Assembly (NCBI GenBank): GCA_937934655.1
Contig: CALGZB010000150.1
Span: 1 to 32,153, forward strand
Source of the DNA: an uncultured Acidimicrobiales bacterium
GTDB lineage: Bacteria > Actinomycetota > Acidimicrobiia > Acidimicrobiales > SHLQ01
Length of the DNA: 32,153 nucleotides
Direction of reading: 5' to 3'
In this document: piece by piece, positions 23,756-32,118 of the stretch
How positions within the stretch are numbered: position 1 is the stretch's first letter
Layout of the letters: each line of letters begins with the position of its first letter
The notes under the pieces: model-generated
What the model was told of the DNA's origin: nothing
The model's database searches: none
Seen by the model: the letters and a program-made list of their open reading frames with translations, nothing else
Position numbers and translations under genes: made by a program

Positions 23756-25239
23756 TTGTTGGTGGGGAAACCGAGGTCAACCTGGCTCGTTGCCGGGTCT
23801 GGCCAGCGGCTGGTGACGACCTTGGCTTTGGTATAGAACCGCACTCCTTCGGGTCCGTACATCGTGGTGTCGCCGAAGAGTGAATCTTTCCAGCCACCGA
23901 ACGAGTGGTAGCCCACGGGTACCGGAACCGGCACGTTGATGCCGACCATGCCGGCATCGGCATCGTCCTGGAACTTGCGAGCGGCCCCACCGTTTTGGGT
24001 AAAGATCGCAGCGCCGTTGCCCCATTGGTTGTTCTTGATGAGGTCGACGCCGTCCTGGTAGCTGTCGCATCGCACGACACAAAGCACTGGCCCAAAGATC
24101 TCATCGCGGTAGCAGTCCATGTCGGTGGTGACATTGTCGATGAGGCTCACACCGATGAAGTAGCCGTCGCCCTCGAACTGTTGGTCGCGGCCGTCGACGA
24201 CAACGGTGGCTCCCTGGTCGACGGACGAGGCGAGGTAGCCGGCAACCCGGTCGCGAGACTCCCTGGTTATGAGCGGGCCCATTTCCGAGGTCGGGTCGGT
24301 ACCGTCGCCAATCGTGAGCTTCGCCATCCGCTCCTTGATGGCTTCGATGAGTGGCTCGGCAACGTCGCCCACGGCGGCGACGACCGAGATCGCCATGCAG
24401 CGTTCTCCGGCGGACCCATAGGCGGCCGAGACCGCAGAGTCAGCGGCGAGACCGATATCGGCATCGGGAAGCACCACCATATGGTTCTTGGCGCCGCCGA
24501 GTGCCTGCACCCGTTTGCTGTGGGCGGTCGCCCGCTCTTGGACGTACTTGGCGATCGGCGTCGAGCCGACGAAACTCGCAGCCTTCACATCAGGATGCTC
24601 AAGAAGACGGTCGACGGCGACCTTGTCGCCCTGGACGACGTTAAGAACTCCGGGCGGGAAACCGGCCTCTTGGAAGAACTCCGCCATACGAAGTGGTGCA
24701 GAAGGGTCGCGCTCGGATGGCTTGAGAACGAAGGTATTGCCGGCGGCAATAGCGTTCGGGATCATCCAGAGCGGCACCATCATTGGAAAGTTGAATGGGG
24801 TGATGCCGGCAACCACACCAAGCGGCTTCCGAACGGTATAGACATCGACGCCGCTGGACGCTGACTCGTTGTAGGCGCCCCGCAGGTCTTCGGCGATGCT
24901 GCACGCATACTCGATGTTCTCGATACCCCTGGCGATTTCTCCGGCCGAGTCGGAAAGTACCTTGCCGTGCTCCGCAGTAAGAAGCGCTGCGATCTCCTCG
25001 GCGTTCTCGGCGATCAGGTTCCGGAAGTTGAACATGAGCTTCGTACGGCGAGCGATGGAGGTGACGCTCCAGTCCTCGAATGCGGCTTGTGCCGATGCGA
25101 CGGCGGCATCGACCTCTTCGATCGACGCCAGGTCGAGTTCGGCCGACTGCTTTCCCGTGGCCGGGTTGAATACCGGCGTGGTGTTTCCGGACGTCGAGGG
25201 GGCTGCGACGCCGTCGATGAGGTGGTGAATCGACTTCAT
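23752..25239 (-). CDS. mmsA: CoA-acylating methylmalonate/malonate-semialdehyde dehydrogenase
   Basis: 495 residues, full length for MmsA. Oxidises methylmalonate or malonate semialdehyde to propionyl- or acetyl-CoA with NAD and CoA, in valine, inositol or beta-alanine catabolism. Visible are the oxyanion Asn150 in TPFNFP, GGAKNHMVVLPDAD (Asn in place of the general-base Glu, a hallmark of this CoA-dependent group), and the nucleophile Cys281 in AGERCMAISV. The C-terminal GGWKDSLFGD block also fits. It lies 64 bases downstream of a dihydropyrimidinase gene on the same strand, so malonate semialdehyde arising from beta-alanine (reductive uracil breakdown) is a likely substrate. A CU-rich repeat occupies the leader. 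Confidence 0.92.
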   Translation of the reverse strand: MKSIHHLIDGVAAPSTSGNTTPVFNPATGKQSAELDLASIEEVDAAVASAQAAFEDWSVTSIARRTKLMFNFRNLIAENAEEIAALLTAEHGKVLSDSAGEIARGIENIEYACSIAEDLRGAYNESASSGVDVYTVRKPLGVVAGITPFNFPMMVPLWMIPNAIAAGNTFVLKPSERDPSAPLRMAEFFQEAGFPPGVLNVVQGDKVAVDRLLEHPDVKAASFVGSTPIAKYVQERATAHSKRVQALGGAKNHMVVLPDADIGLAADSAVSAAYGSAGERCMAISVVAAVGDVAEPLIEAIKERMAKLTIGDGTDPTSEMGPLITRESRDRVAGYLASSVDQGATVVVDGRDQQFEGDGYFIGVSLIDNVTTDMDCYRDEIFGPVLCVVRCDSYQDGVDLIKNNQWGNGAAIFTQNGGAARKFQDDADAGMVGINVPVPVPVGYHSFGGWKDSLFGDTTMYGPEGVRFYTKAKVVTSRWPDPATSQVDLGFPTNN

Positions 25240-25260
25240 GAGTTGTGGTGTTCCAGTTGA

Positions 25261-25300
25261 GAGAGAGAAAGAGAGAGAAAGAGAGAGAAAGAGAGAGAGA
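25261..25300. repeat. 10-bp tandem GAGAGAGAAA repeat between hydantoinase and mmsA
   Basis: Three exact copies of GAGAGAGAAA and a fourth GAGAGAGAGA fill 40 bases. The transcript of the minus-strand operon would carry the complement, a CU-only tract, 21 to 60 bases ahead of the mmsA ATG and right after the dihydropyrimidinase stop. Such mononucleotide-biased sequence is unlike the rest of the window. Confidence 0.95.
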
Positions 25301-25303
25301 TAT

Positions 25304-26716
25304 TTAAATCAGGTAACTGCTGAGCCCGCGCTTGAGGAACTGGCCATCGCCCTTTGCCCCCAAGTACGCGTCGTTCTCGACGATCACGCGACCCCGTGAG
25401 AGTACCGTTTCAACCTTGCCGGGAACGGTAATTCCCTCGTAGGAGGAGTAGTCGAGGTTCATGTGATGGTTCTCGACGCTGATGGTCCACGAGTGGTTGG
25501 GGTTGTACAGCACGATGTCGGCGTCTGCGCCGGGCGCAATGACGCCCTTTCGGGGATACAAGCCCATCATGCGAGCCGGAGTTGTCGAGCAAAGCTCTAC
25601 CCATCGGGCAAGCGAAATCTCGCCTTGGGTGACGCCCTGGTAGATCATGTCCATTCGGTGTTCGACACCACCAATACCGTTGGGGATCGCCCGAAAATCA
25701 TCGGCGCCCAGGCTCTTTTCTTTCAGGCAGAACGGGCAGTGATCGGTGGATACAACACTCAGGTCGTTCGTGCGCAGACCGGTCCAAAGGTCGGCCTGGT
25801 GATGATCATGCTTCGAGCGGAGCGGCGTAGAGCACACGTACTTTGCGCCTTCGGCCCCCTGGTCCAGATGGTCCTCGAGCGTGAAGTACAGGTACTGCGG
25901 ACAGGTCTCGGCGAACACGTTCGCGCCCTTGTTGCGGGCAATCGCCACCTGCTCGAGTGCCTCGGTTGCCGAAAGGTGCACGATGTACAGCGGAGCGGCA
26001 CCGACTTTCGCGAGCTGAATAGCCCGGTGCGTCGCTTCGCTTTCGAGTTCGGCGCGGCGAACGTACCCATGGGTGACTGGGTTCGTGTCGCCGCGCTCCA
26101 CTGCCTGTTGGGCGAGTACATCGATGGCCAACCCGTTCTCGGCGTGCATCATAAGAAGCCCGCCGTTGCCCGCGACCTGCTGCATCGCCTGGAGAATCTG
26201 GCCATCGTTGGACATGAGCACCCCCGGATAGGCCATGAAGAGCTTGAAGCTCGACACACCCTCGTCGACGAGAATGTCCATCTCTTTCAACGACGTTGGA
26301 TTGACGTCGCCAATAACCATGTGGAGCCCGTAGTCGATGGCGCATTGGCCTTCGGCCTCGGCGAGGCGAGCGTCAAAGGCCTCGCGCACGTTGTCGCCCA
26401 CCGACTGTTGAGCAAAGTCAACGATGGTGGTGGTTCCACCCCATGCCGCGGCGCGAGTACCGGTTTCGAAATCGTCGGAGGCAACGATGCCGTCAGTGCC
26501 GAAGGGCAGCGACATATGGGTATGGACGTCGACGCCTCCCGGAATGACGTACCGACCTGACGCATCGAGGACCCGTTCGGCACCCCGCTCGGCTGCTTCC
26601 GCAACGTCGGATCCGGGCTGAAGAACAGCCACGATGATCTCGCCGTCGACGAGCACCTCGGCGAGGTCGGCACCGGTCGCCGAAACCACCGTTCCGCCCT
26701 TGATCAGCAGTGTCAT
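25304..26716 (-). CDS. Dihydropyrimidinase / D-hydantoinase
   Basis: 470 residues of the cyclic amidohydrolase superfamily. Opens the ring of dihydrouracil/dihydrothymine or 5-substituted hydantoins. The binuclear metal site is complete: His65 and His67 in DVHTHMS, carboxylated Lys158 in SSFKLFMAYPG, His191 in MMHAENG, His247 in YIVHLSATEAL and Asp325 in VSTDHCPFC. FKLFMAYPG supplies the stereo-selective Tyr. The following mmsA gene points to reductive pyrimidine degradation (dihydrouracil to beta-ureidopropionate, beta-alanine, malonate semialdehyde). The required beta-ureidopropionase, aminotransferase and dihydropyrimidine dehydrogenase genes are not in this window. Hydantoin racemic-amino-acid metabolism is the alternative. 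Confidence 0.92.
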   Translation of the reverse strand: MTLLIKGGTVVSATGADLAEVLVDGEIIVAVLQPGSDVAEAAERGAERVLDASGRYVIPGGVDVHTHMSLPFGTDGIVASDDFETGTRAAAWGGTTTIVDFAQQSVGDNVREAFDARLAEAEGQCAIDYGLHMVIGDVNPTSLKEMDILVDEGVSSFKLFMAYPGVLMSNDGQILQAMQQVAGNGGLLMMHAENGLAIDVLAQQAVERGDTNPVTHGYVRRAELESEATHRAIQLAKVGAAPLYIVHLSATEALEQVAIARNKGANVFAETCPQYLYFTLEDHLDQGAEGAKYVCSTPLRSKHDHHQADLWTGLRTNDLSVVSTDHCPFCLKEKSLGADDFRAIPNGIGGVEHRMDMIYQGVTQGEISLARWVELCSTTPARMMGLYPRKGVIAPGADADIVLYNPNHSWTISVENHHMNLDYSSYEGITVPGKVETVLSRGRVIVENDAYLGAKGDGQFLKRGLSSYLI

Positions 26717-26728
26717 CGAAGTCCCCTA

Positions 26729-26757
26729 TATCTACGTATCTGACTGCCTTCTGCCAG
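26729..26757 (-). promoter_or_regulatory. Candidate promoter of the hydantoinase-mmsA operon
   Basis: On the minus strand CTGGCA (26757-26752) and TAGATA (26734-26729) are 17 bases apart, with the ATG (26716) 12 bases after the -10. An inverted repeat ACTGCC (26743-26748) / GGCAGT (26761-26766) straddles the -35 and also touches the DUF533 stop, so it may act as terminator, operator or both. Confidence 0.35.
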
Positions 26758-26765
26758 AGTGGCAG

Positions 26766-27329
26766 TTAGAGGCTTACTCCAAGTTCACCGTGAATCGAAT
26801 CGACGGCGTCGTCATCGAGCCCAAGGCCACCGGCGAGGTCGCGGAGGTAGTTGATCTCGTCTTGGTTGTCGATATCGATAGCCATGATCGACACGGCGTA
26901 CGCCTGTGAGGCGAGTCCACCTGGGACCGACCGGGCAAAGGCGCTTGGGTCGATGAAAGGACCATCGAGCTCTTTGCGGAGGTAGTCCTCTTCATCAGCT
27001 TCGAGCTCGCCGAGTTGTTCGATGATGTTGTCGACTTCCTCTTTGCTTACTTCGCCATCGGACTTGGCCGAGTTCACCATTGCTTTGATGAGAACCTCGG
27101 CCTGGTCATCGTTGAGATCGTCAGCGTCGGAGCGGTCATCGTCGTCCTTGCCGCCCATAAGGTTTCCGAGGCCGCCAAGCTTGCTGCCCATTCCGCGCGC
27201 ACCGCGGCCGGCAAGCATTGAGCCCGCCATGCTGCCGATCATCCGGCCAGTGCGACCGCCGACCATGCCGCCGACGGCGCCACCGCCGACGCTACCGAGC
27301 AGGCTTCCGAGAATTCGAGTGAAGTTCAT
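26766..27329 (-). CDS. DUF533 (YebE/TerB-like) membrane-associated protein
   Basis: 187 residues. A glycine-zipper N-terminus (GSVGGGAVGGMVGGRTGRMI, then GSMAGSMLAGRGARGMGSK) suggests insertion into or packing against membrane. It is followed by an acidic stretch (KDDDDRSDADDLND) and an all-helical C-terminal domain with 'VLIKAMVNSAKSDGEVSKEE', typical of DUF533, related to TerB. Function is unknown in the family. ATG 27329 is supported by AAGGAG 9 bases upstream, and the frame to 27569 is only antisense to the neighbouring gene. Its leader carries a strong nested hairpin (27332-27383). Confidence 0.82.
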   Translation of the reverse strand: MNFTRILGSLLGSVGGGAVGGMVGGRTGRMIGSMAGSMLAGRGARGMGSKLGGLGNLMGGKDDDDRSDADDLNDDQAEVLIKAMVNSAKSDGEVSKEEVDNIIEQLGELEADEEDYLRKELDGPFIDPSAFARSVPGGLASQAYAVSIMAIDIDNQDEINYLRDLAGGLGLDDDAVDSIHGELGVSL

Positions 27330-27331
27330 GT

Positions 27332-27383
27332 GGGGGGTCTCCTTGAAACAATTTCTTACCGCTTCACAGCGAAGCGGTCCCCC
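27332..27383 (-). promoter_or_regulatory. Structured leader over the DUF533 ribosome-binding site
   Basis: ACCGCTTC (27358-27365) pairs perfectly with GAAGCGGT (27371-27378). Flanking it, a G-run (27332-27337) can pair with CCCCC (27379-27383). In the minus-strand mRNA this outer stem encloses the AAGGAG site and brings its base next to the AUG at 27329, so folding could hide the ribosome-binding site. The leader is not near a known riboswitch type. Confidence 0.4.
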
Positions 27384-27444
27384 TAATCTACTGGAGTTTC
27401 GCAACGACTTGCCGAGGTTGGCTGGTTTCCGCTCAGATGGCGTA

Positions 27445-28686
27445 ATGCGTCGTATGTTGGCTGCCGCGATCCTTGGCCCCTCTTTGTTGGTTGCGTCGTT
27501 GGCGTGGAGCGCTTTCGGGATGCTGAATACGGTTCTTGACCCGGGACGCTCCGAGCGGATCGCTGACACACTTCTCGAAGATGAACTCGTTCAGCAGCAA
27601 CTTCGCGAAAGCATCGCTGGAGCGGTGGGTGACCAAATCCCATCGGAGGTTCCGGTAAGCGATGAGCAACTGGAATCTGGCGCCGGCGTCGCGCTCCAGA
27701 ATCCGGTCGTCGAGGTGCTCATTCGCGATGCTTTTGTGCAAGCACATCAGGCGTTCCTCGGTGAAGCCGAACCGCCGACGAGCCTCGACGTGGGGTCGGC
27801 AGCAGGCGATATCCGCGACGGCGCACTGTCGGGAGTTCCCGGTGGACCCGAACTCGTGCCGGATGGGCCCGGCTTAGTCATCGACCTGCCGACCGACCAG
27901 ATTCCAAACCTTGGCGGGTTTCGGCGCTGGCTGCAACGGGCGGCGCCGCTGATGGCACTCATCGCCGCTGCGGGCGTTGCCCTGGCATTACTTACGGCTA
28001 AGAACCGCGCTGCGGTGCTTCGCCGCGCTGGTATCTGGGCACTTGGCTCCTCAGCGATCTGGTTGGTTCTCAACATCGGCCTGCCTTGGGTGGCCACGCA
28101 GTACTTCAGCGGACAAGCCGCTATCGCCGGAGCACTCGTCGACGCGTTCTTTGGCCAAATGTTGATGCCGGCGATCGTCTTGGCCGGCTGCGGTCTTGCC
28201 CTTGTGGTGGTATCGGCGCTCTGGCCCAATGGTTCAAGGGCTCCGGCCCAGCGCACCGACGGGGGCGGCGTCCTTATGCGCCGACAAGGGGCCAACGATG
28301 GGCCCAAGCCGGCGCCGATCTATGTCGCTCCGCCCGGTGAGATCACTCCTCGATATGTTGCCGGCCCCTCGCAAACTCCGATTACCCACAGGCCTGTGGA
28401 GAACCCTCGACCAGTCCAACAACAGCCGCAACAGCAACCGCAGGCACCACAACCTCAACAGCCTCAACAGGCGCCACAGCAAAATCCGCCAGCAGCGAAG
28501 CGCACGCCGCCGGTCGAGCCCGGCGAATGGGTACCCGGCGTTGGTTATGCCGAGCCGTCCACCACACGCCCCGCTGAGCCTACGGGATTCGAACGACCCC
28601 AGTCGCCCGTAGCGAAGCCGGCGGCTCCCACGTGGATTCCGGGCCAGGGTTACGTCGATGAAGAGGGCAACCCCGTCGACCCATAA
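27445..28686 (+). CDS. Membrane protein with Pro/Gln-rich tail, function unknown
   Basis: 413 residues from ATG 27445. A signal-anchor helix (MLAAAILGPSLLVASLAW) is followed by an extracytoplasmic helical region (~25-165) and three further helices (LMALIAAAGVALALLT, WALGSSAIWLVLNIGLPW, MPAIVLAGCGLALVVVSALW). A long cytosolic tail (~270-413) is rich in Pro and Gln (QQQPQQQPQAPQPQQPQQ) and ends in two similar elements, PGEWVPGVGYAEP and PTWIPGQGYVDEEG. I do not recognise the family; the tail looks like a flexible tether that could bind a partner. The open frame further upstream is antisense to the DUF533 gene and is not used. Confidence 0.72.
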   Translation: MRRMLAAAILGPSLLVASLAWSAFGMLNTVLDPGRSERIADTLLEDELVQQQLRESIAGAVGDQIPSEVPVSDEQLESGAGVALQNPVVEVLIRDAFVQAHQAFLGEAEPPTSLDVGSAAGDIRDGALSGVPGGPELVPDGPGLVIDLPTDQIPNLGGFRRWLQRAAPLMALIAAAGVALALLTAKNRAAVLRRAGIWALGSSAIWLVLNIGLPWVATQYFSGQAAIAGALVDAFFGQMLMPAIVLAGCGLALVVVSALWPNGSRAPAQRTDGGGVLMRRQGANDGPKPAPIYVAPPGEITPRYVAGPSQTPITHRPVENPRPVQQQPQQQPQAPQPQQPQQAPQQNPPAAKRTPPVEPGEWVPGVGYAEPSTTRPAEPTGFERPQSPVAKPAAPTWIPGQGYVDEEGNPVDP

Positions 28687-28781
28687 TCTCGGGGCAAACA
28701 GCCCGCAGCGACGACAACCGCCGACGAGTCACATTTCGTGGCGTCTTGGCCACCAGCGGTGGTATTTGCCAGACTGTGCGT

Positions 28782-29909
28782 ATGGGTGACGATTTCTGGA
28801 ACAAAACTGGGCGCATCGTTGAGCTACAACGAGACCCAGCGACCGCCGAGGCGCGGCGCCGAATCGTGCAGCCCGAGCGAAAGCCCCGGTCTCGCTATGA
28901 ACCCACCGCCATCGTGGTGTTGGTGGTGATTGCCGTGATCACCATGACGCTTGGCTATCTCGGCGGTCGAGACAACCCGCTTCTTAGCGCTGCGCCCGTC
29001 GAGCCTTCCGACGTCGATGAAGTGATCGCTGCGAGCCCCGCAACCACAAGCCCCGCAACTACAAGCTCGACCTCGATTCCCGTGTCGACGGTCCCGCCCA
29101 CCACGGCCGCCGCAGTCATCGAACCGCCATCGCTTGCCGATGATTTTGCTGATGACTTTTCTGGAGAGCCGGACTCGACAGTCATTGCAGCCACCGCTCC
29201 CACTTCGACCACGACTATCTCTCCTCCAAGCTCGCCTCCAAGCTCTCCTCCAATCCCGACCCTCACAGCGGAAACCTCGGGTGAGCTCGCTGCCGGAATC
29301 GCCGAAGCGCTTCAGGGCGTCGATGATGATCAGCCGGTCTTGGCGACCGGCCTCGCGGTCGAGATAGATGACGACGCTCCCGGACTCACGCCGTCGCCCG
29401 CCGTTGCCGAAACCATTCAACGCAACACCAATGCCGAAGCCAACCGGGCGATTGCTGGTGACGCTGTAGCCCTCGAGTCGAGCCGCGAGTTCATTGCGCT
29501 AAGCACCGAGGTCTTCGGCGCCGATGGCCCCAAGGTGGTGCCGCTCGATGACGAAGGTGACGCGTACGAAATCAACGGCAGCGTTCAGTTCGAGTACAAA
29601 AGTCGGGTCATTGTCGAAAGCTATCTTCCGTTCCTCGATCGTCTCGTCGATCTCCTGGAGCAGCGCCCGAACCTGACCCTTGTCGTTGTGGGACACACCG
29701 ATACCCGAGGCGATGCCAGCAAGAACCTCGATCTTTCCAAAGCACGAGCCGAGTCGGTGGTGGCATATCTGATGTTCCGGGGCATCGATGTCGAGCGACT
29801 CACTGCGCTCGGCCGGGGCGAGACCGAGCCATTCGCCAGCAACGACACCGAGGCTGGCCGCGAGCTCAACCGCCGGATTCAGCTGGTGCTCGACCGGGTT
29901 GCTAACTAG
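28782..29909 (+). CDS. OmpA-family protein with single N-terminal membrane helix
   Basis: 375 residues. A helix near 45-65 (IVVLVVIAVITMTLGYLGG), a Ser/Thr/Pro-rich linker (~85-165), then a C-terminal OmpA domain (~260-370). Its LTLVVVGHTDTRGDASKNLD...KARAESVVAYL...GRGETEPFASN...NRRIQL is a near-complete match to the peptidoglycan-binding OmpA motif, unlike the divergent copies in the 2177 gene. It probably spans from the membrane to the wall. ATG 28782 begins MGDDFWNKTGR; the longer frame starts with TTG at 28746 and adds nothing domain-like. SurE follows 45 bases downstream on the same strand. Confidence 0.85.
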   Translation: MGDDFWNKTGRIVELQRDPATAEARRRIVQPERKPRSRYEPTAIVVLVVIAVITMTLGYLGGRDNPLLSAAPVEPSDVDEVIAASPATTSPATTSSTSIPVSTVPPTTAAAVIEPPSLADDFADDFSGEPDSTVIAATAPTSTTTISPPSSPPSSPPIPTLTAETSGELAAGIAEALQGVDDDQPVLATGLAVEIDDDAPGLTPSPAVAETIQRNTNAEANRAIAGDAVALESSREFIALSTEVFGADGPKVVPLDDEGDAYEINGSVQFEYKSRVIVESYLPFLDRLVDLLEQRPNLTLVVVGHTDTRGDASKNLDLSKARAESVVAYLMFRGIDVERLTALGRGETEPFASNDTEAGRELNRRIQLVLDRVAN

Positions 29910-29954
29910 CTCTGCGGTTCGCCCGTTGGTTCGCCCATCGGATAACACAGGGCG

Positions 29955-30758
29955 ATGACTTCGCTCCTGCTGACCAACGACGACGGTATCGATTCACCGG
30001 CGCTCCTTCCGACGTATCGGGCTCTCGCTGCCATCGTCGATCATGTGACCGTGGTCGTCCCCCACATCGAGCGCAGCTGGATTGGCAAGGCCATCAGCCG
30101 GCACGACGAAATCCTCATGCGGACCGAAGTCCGCGACGGCGTTGAAATCACTACCACCACTGGTTACCCAGCCGATTGCACCCAGGCTGGCCTGTTCAAC
30201 ACCGGCCATCCTCTCCCGGACATGGTCGTTTCTGGAATCAACATTGGCGCCAACCACAGCACGGCGTTTCTGTTTGGTAGCGGCACTGTTGGCGCTGCCA
30301 TCGAGAGTGCCCTCGTGGGGGTTCCAGCAATCGCGCTGTCGGCTAGCAGCGCGGCAGACAACTTTGGGCCATGGAACTCCTTTATGCGGAGTGCCGACTC
30401 GACCTCGACGTGGGAAACGATTGCCGCAGTCAGTGCGGGCCTCGTCGCAACTGTTCTTTCCGCCGGTTTTCCGTCCGACGTCGACGTGCTGACCGTGAAT
30501 CTCCCGGAGGGGGTAAGCGCCAGCAGCCCGCTCGCCGTCGCTCCACTCGGGCATACCGGGTACGGCCAACTCTTCAAGGAACACAAAACAGGAGTGCTGA
30601 AGCACGACTGGGTGAGCGATGTCGGCCCCGTCGCTGGCGCCGATATCAGCACCTCCGACATCGAGCTCTGTCACCAGGGAAGCATTGTCGTAACCCCACT
30701 GCAGCTGCCAAAACTCAGTAACGCGCTGACGTCGACCGAGGCCCTCTTTCGGACCTAA
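29955..30758 (+). CDS. surE: 5'/3'-nucleotidase SurE
   Basis: 267 residues. The N-terminal TNDDGIDSPALLP provides the metal-binding Asp pair. Ser/Asn of the metal and phosphate site are seen in RSWIGKAIS and VSGINIGANHS, followed by SGTVGAAIESALVGVPAIALS. SurE is a metal-dependent phosphatase that dephosphorylates nucleoside monophosphates and short polyphosphate in the cytosol. An ATAAC -10-like sequence (29942-29946) lies 8 bases before the ATG, suggesting a leaderless message. Given the VTC operon at the left, a link to polyphosphate turnover is conceivable but the genes are 22 kb apart. Confidence 0.92.
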   Translation: MTSLLLTNDDGIDSPALLPTYRALAAIVDHVTVVVPHIERSWIGKAISRHDEILMRTEVRDGVEITTTTGYPADCTQAGLFNTGHPLPDMVVSGINIGANHSTAFLFGSGTVGAAIESALVGVPAIALSASSAADNFGPWNSFMRSADSTSTWETIAAVSAGLVATVLSAGFPSDVDVLTVNLPEGVSASSPLAVAPLGHTGYGQLFKEHKTGVLKHDWVSDVGPVAGADISTSDIELCHQGSIVVTPLQLPKLSNALTSTEALFRT

Positions 30759-30767
30759 CCGCGTCCG
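30750..30767. terminator. Hairpin between surE and the DUF3048 gene
   Basis: CGGAC (30750-30754) pairs with GTCCG (30763-30767); the loop contains the surE stop TAA. The two genes converge with only 10 bases between stops, so a shared terminator is expected, but five pairs without a T-run is weak. Confidence 0.3.
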
Positions 30768-30768
30768 T

Positions 30769-32118
30769 CTAACGGATCTGAACCGCTCCGGTGGTGACGA
30801 TCTCGATCCACGTCACGCCCGGAGTGAGCTCGATCACGCTCCCGTCGCCACGAGTCAGCGTGGCAGCGTCGCGAAGTGTTGGCCGTGTCCAGACACCTGA
30901 CACGGCTTTGCCGTCACTAAGCACCGTGGCCGGCCCGTTTCCGACAAAGACGAACTCCGGGACAACCGCGCCGCTGCTGTCCTTCATGCCCGTCGGGATC
31001 TCAGCAACTTCGACAACGACAACATTCGCCGCCGTCAATACCCCGCCATTGGCCAACGTATGGGGAGTCCCGCGTTGGGTGCGGCTCCAGGCATCGCCCG
31101 TCCACGCCCAATCGATAGCAACCGACGGGAACGACACAACGGCGCCAGCAGCATCGCGACCACGCGAGGCGGTGCCCTCGGACCGGTAGGTGAACTGTGC
31201 TGGCGGCATCGAGGCTTGCGCCGCGCCCCAGAGGTCAGACGCCGACGTATAGAGATTGTGTGGGGCCCGGCGGCCCGAGCTGCGCCAGTACGCGCCGAAC
31301 CTCATCGCACCGAGGTTTTGGACCAGTTCTTGGCGACGAAGCATCGTCTCGGTCAAGTCGTTTGCGCCGGAGTACGCAAGAATCGGCCGACCGAGCCCGC
31401 TGAGATAAGAGATGTCGGTCGTTCTTCCTGACCGAACGGGCCCGATGTCTCCCCCACCAGAATGGAAGACTGCGGCCAGCCGGGTGATTCCGCCTTCAAC
31501 CTCTTCCTCGATGATCAGGTCAGCGGCATCAAGCCCGGTATGGGGACGAGCATTCTCGCTGTTGTCGATCTTCACAACGAGCGCGGCGCGGTTTTGCGCA
31601 GCTCCAGGGAGGCCGGTCAGCGGATGCGTTCCGGGCTGGGCGACCGGAGCTGGTGCCACTGCGGCTGCGACTGGGGTGTCCAGGCCGAGAGTGCCCAAGA
31701 ACCCTTGATACTGCGAGGCTGGATTGCCGGAGACAGCCGGGACCGTTGGCGCTGGTGCCCGGGTGTCGAGCGGTTCCTGGGTTATCGATGGGGGAACCGT
31801 CGAGGTGTTCGCAGCAATGGCTAGGTCATCGAGGAGCTTTTGAGGAAGCACAAACGCCACGTTGGGGGCCATTTGGGTTGAGGAGGGCAGGGTGGTCGAG
31901 GATCGACCGGTAGTACTCGGCGTGAGAGCGGACGACGAAACGGACGTTACCGGCCCGCCAGCATTCGATAGCGCGACGACTTCGACGACCGACGATGGGG
32001 CTGAGGCCTCCGGCACCGAATTCGCGCACGCCGACACGATCAGAACCGTGGCGACTACCGACGCAGGAACCGCCACTATCGACCGAAACGAACGTCCGGT
32101 GTTGCGCGTGAGCTTCAC
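30769..32118 (-). CDS. DUF3048 lipoprotein (YerB family)
   Basis: 449 residues from GTG 32118. Signal SIVAVPASVVATVLIVSAC is followed by a lipobox ending at Cys31, then a Ser/Thr/Pro linker and the DUF3048 body. The body begins HPLTGLPGAAQNRAALVVKI and continues DNSENARPHTGLDAADLIIE, 'EEEVEGGITRLAAVFHS', 'GPVRSGRTTDISYL' and RRAPHNLYTSA. The C-terminal half (WIEIVTTGAVQIR) is the matching second domain. The family is widespread in Gram-positive bacteria, is anchored outside the membrane and has no established activity. A GATACT hexamer (32129-32124) 5 bases before the start suggests leaderless transcription. Confidence 0.88.
   Translation of the reverse strand: MKLTRNTGRSFRSIVAVPASVVATVLIVSACANSVPEASAPSSVVEVVALSNAGGPVTSVSSSALTPSTTGRSSTTLPSSTQMAPNVAFVLPQKLLDDLAIAANTSTVPPSITQEPLDTRAPAPTVPAVSGNPASQYQGFLGTLGLDTPVAAAVAPAPVAQPGTHPLTGLPGAAQNRAALVVKIDNSENARPHTGLDAADLIIEEEVEGGITRLAAVFHSGGGDIGPVRSGRTTDISYLSGLGRPILAYSGANDLTETMLRRQELVQNLGAMRFGAYWRSSGRRAPHNLYTSASDLWGAAQASMPPAQFTYRSEGTASRGRDAAGAVVSFPSVAIDWAWTGDAWSRTQRGTPHTLANGGVLTAANVVVVEVAEIPTGMKDSSGAVVPEFVFVGNGPATVLSDGKAVSGVWTRPTLRDAATLTRGDGSVIELTPGVTWIEIVTTGAVQIR

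Noticed and set aside
25463-26560. 365-codon + strand frame opposite the hydantoinase gene
   Set aside because: It mirrors a well-supported gene with a full metal site on the other strand; such long antisense frames are common in GC-rich genes. The same holds for 23905-24864 and 20254-21315.
27022-27444. Long N-terminal extension of the Pro/Gln-rich membrane protein
   Set aside because: It is antisense to the DUF533 gene, is Pro/Ser-rich noise, and precedes a proper signal-anchor start at 27445.
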